64,000 nucleotides of DNA from Clostridioides difficile ATCC 9689 = DSM 1296 (GTDB lineage: Bacteria > Bacillota > Clostridia > Peptostreptococcales > Peptostreptococcaceae). Below the pieces are notes generated by a model. The model saw only the letters and a list, made by a program, of their open reading frames with translations. It was not told the origin of the DNA and did not search any database. Of this stretch, positions 63,798 through 64,000 are shown in pieces. Numbering within the stretch: the first letter of the stretch is position 1; every line of letters begins with the position of its first letter. Location: positions 1,612,001 through 1,676,000 of the forward strand of contig NZ_CP011968.1 in NCBI RefSeq assembly GCF_001077535.1. Reading direction: 5' to 3'. The position numbers were made by a program, and so were the translations under genes.

Positions 63798-63850
63798 ATA
63801 CCCTAACAACTTACTTACAAATATGTAAGTTAATTGTTAGGGTATTTTTA
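63798..63850 (+). terminator. terminator after the Cache-EAL gene
   Basis: ATACCCTAACAA (63798-63809) pairs with TTGTTAGGGTAT (63834-63845), with inner ACTTAC/GTAAGT, followed by TTTTTA. Confidence 0.9.
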
Positions 63851-63918
63851 TGGTTAAAGTAGTATATTCACGATATTATGGTATTGTAGTAAAAATAAAA
63901 AATTATGGAGAATATAAA

Positions 63919-64000
63919 ATGAACATATTGAGTATTAGAAATATATCAAAAACATATTGCGGAAATATTCCATTTAAAGCATTAGATAAGGTTAGTCTAA
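63919..64000 (+). CDS. N-terminus of an ABC transporter ATPase, cut by the right edge
   Basis: ATG at 63919 behind TGGAGAATA opens a frame reading MNILSIRNISKTYCGNIPFK, then ALDKVSL. This is the usual start of an MacB/Bce-like ATPase before Walker A, so the gene runs on past the window. Confidence 0.7.
   Translation, partial: MNILSIRNISKTYCGNIPFKALDKVSL

Noticed and set aside
1..64000. tRNA or rRNA genes
   Set aside because: No cloverleaf with TTCGANTC-type T loops or rRNA-like GC-rich stretch was seen; a tRNA scan would confirm.

Overview
The window is AT-rich, low-GC Firmicute DNA and looks like the chromosome of Clostridioides difficile. The gene order metNIQ, orphan sporulation kinase, proC, sigA2, panBC, a PAS-GGDEF-EAL phosphodiesterase, feoAB, tyrS, pgdA, reverse rubrerythrin matches what I recall of the C. 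difficile 630 CD1489-CD1538 region. A CdISt1-type IStron and a C. difficile-style 29-bp CRISPR repeat support this. The assignment is from memory and reading, not from a search. I saw no tRNA, rRNA or cas gene.

Region 1 (1-13.2 kb): a WYL-domain regulator with a divergent partial gene, a SAM-I riboswitch controlling the methionine importer metNIQ, a large membrane sensor kinase (CD1492/PtpA-like, a sporulation repressor), a DNA-repair glycosylase, an XRE-cupin regulator ahead of proC, a secreted DUF1002 protein, a protein with a His/Cys tail, and the secondary sigma factor sigA2.

Region 2 (13.6-17.8 kb): murJ, a lipid II flippase gene, is interrupted by an IStron at 14036-15929. The element is a group I intron fused to an IS605-type tnpB element. 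Removing it at the predicted splice sites restores a 514-codon reading frame. deoC follows.

Region 3 (17.9-26.1 kb): a GntR-ABC operon; a MATE pump with a MerR-type promoter; a thiol-redox operon (TlpA-like lipoprotein, 49-residue CXXC membrane protein, NapH-like ferredoxin, lipoprotein); a LUD protein and a DUF2935 protein.

Region 4 (26.1-30.2 kb): a decayed phage holin, a four-copy 19-bp tandem repeat, and the pantothenate genes panC, panB and a DUF2520 reductase-like gene that appears to start at ATT.

Region 5 (30.3-38.8 kb): a c-di-GMP phosphodiesterase (pdcA-like), a leader plus CRISPR array with 8 repeats and 7 spacers, a small membrane protein, a BmrR-like MerR regulator, feoAB behind a DtxR-like palindrome, and a GNAT enzyme.

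Region 6 (38.9-47.5 kb): a DUF2232 membrane protein, a T-box tyrS, the peptidoglycan deacetylase pgdA, an EamA transporter, a reverse rubrerythrin behind a sigma-B promoter, a DUF362-ferredoxin protein and pyrC.

Region 7 (47.5-55.5 kb): a five-gene leftward operon (response regulator, Bce-type kinase, MacA/MacB-like exporter) divergent from a BceAB-type peptide transporter. The shared control region carries a duplicated 65-bp unit.

Region 8 (55.6-64 kb): a YwrD-like gamma-glutamyltransferase, a two-domain rhodanese, an NfnAB-like electron-bifurcating pair, a membrane-bound Cache-GGDEF-EAL phosphodiesterase, and the start of an ABC ATPase gene running off the right edge.
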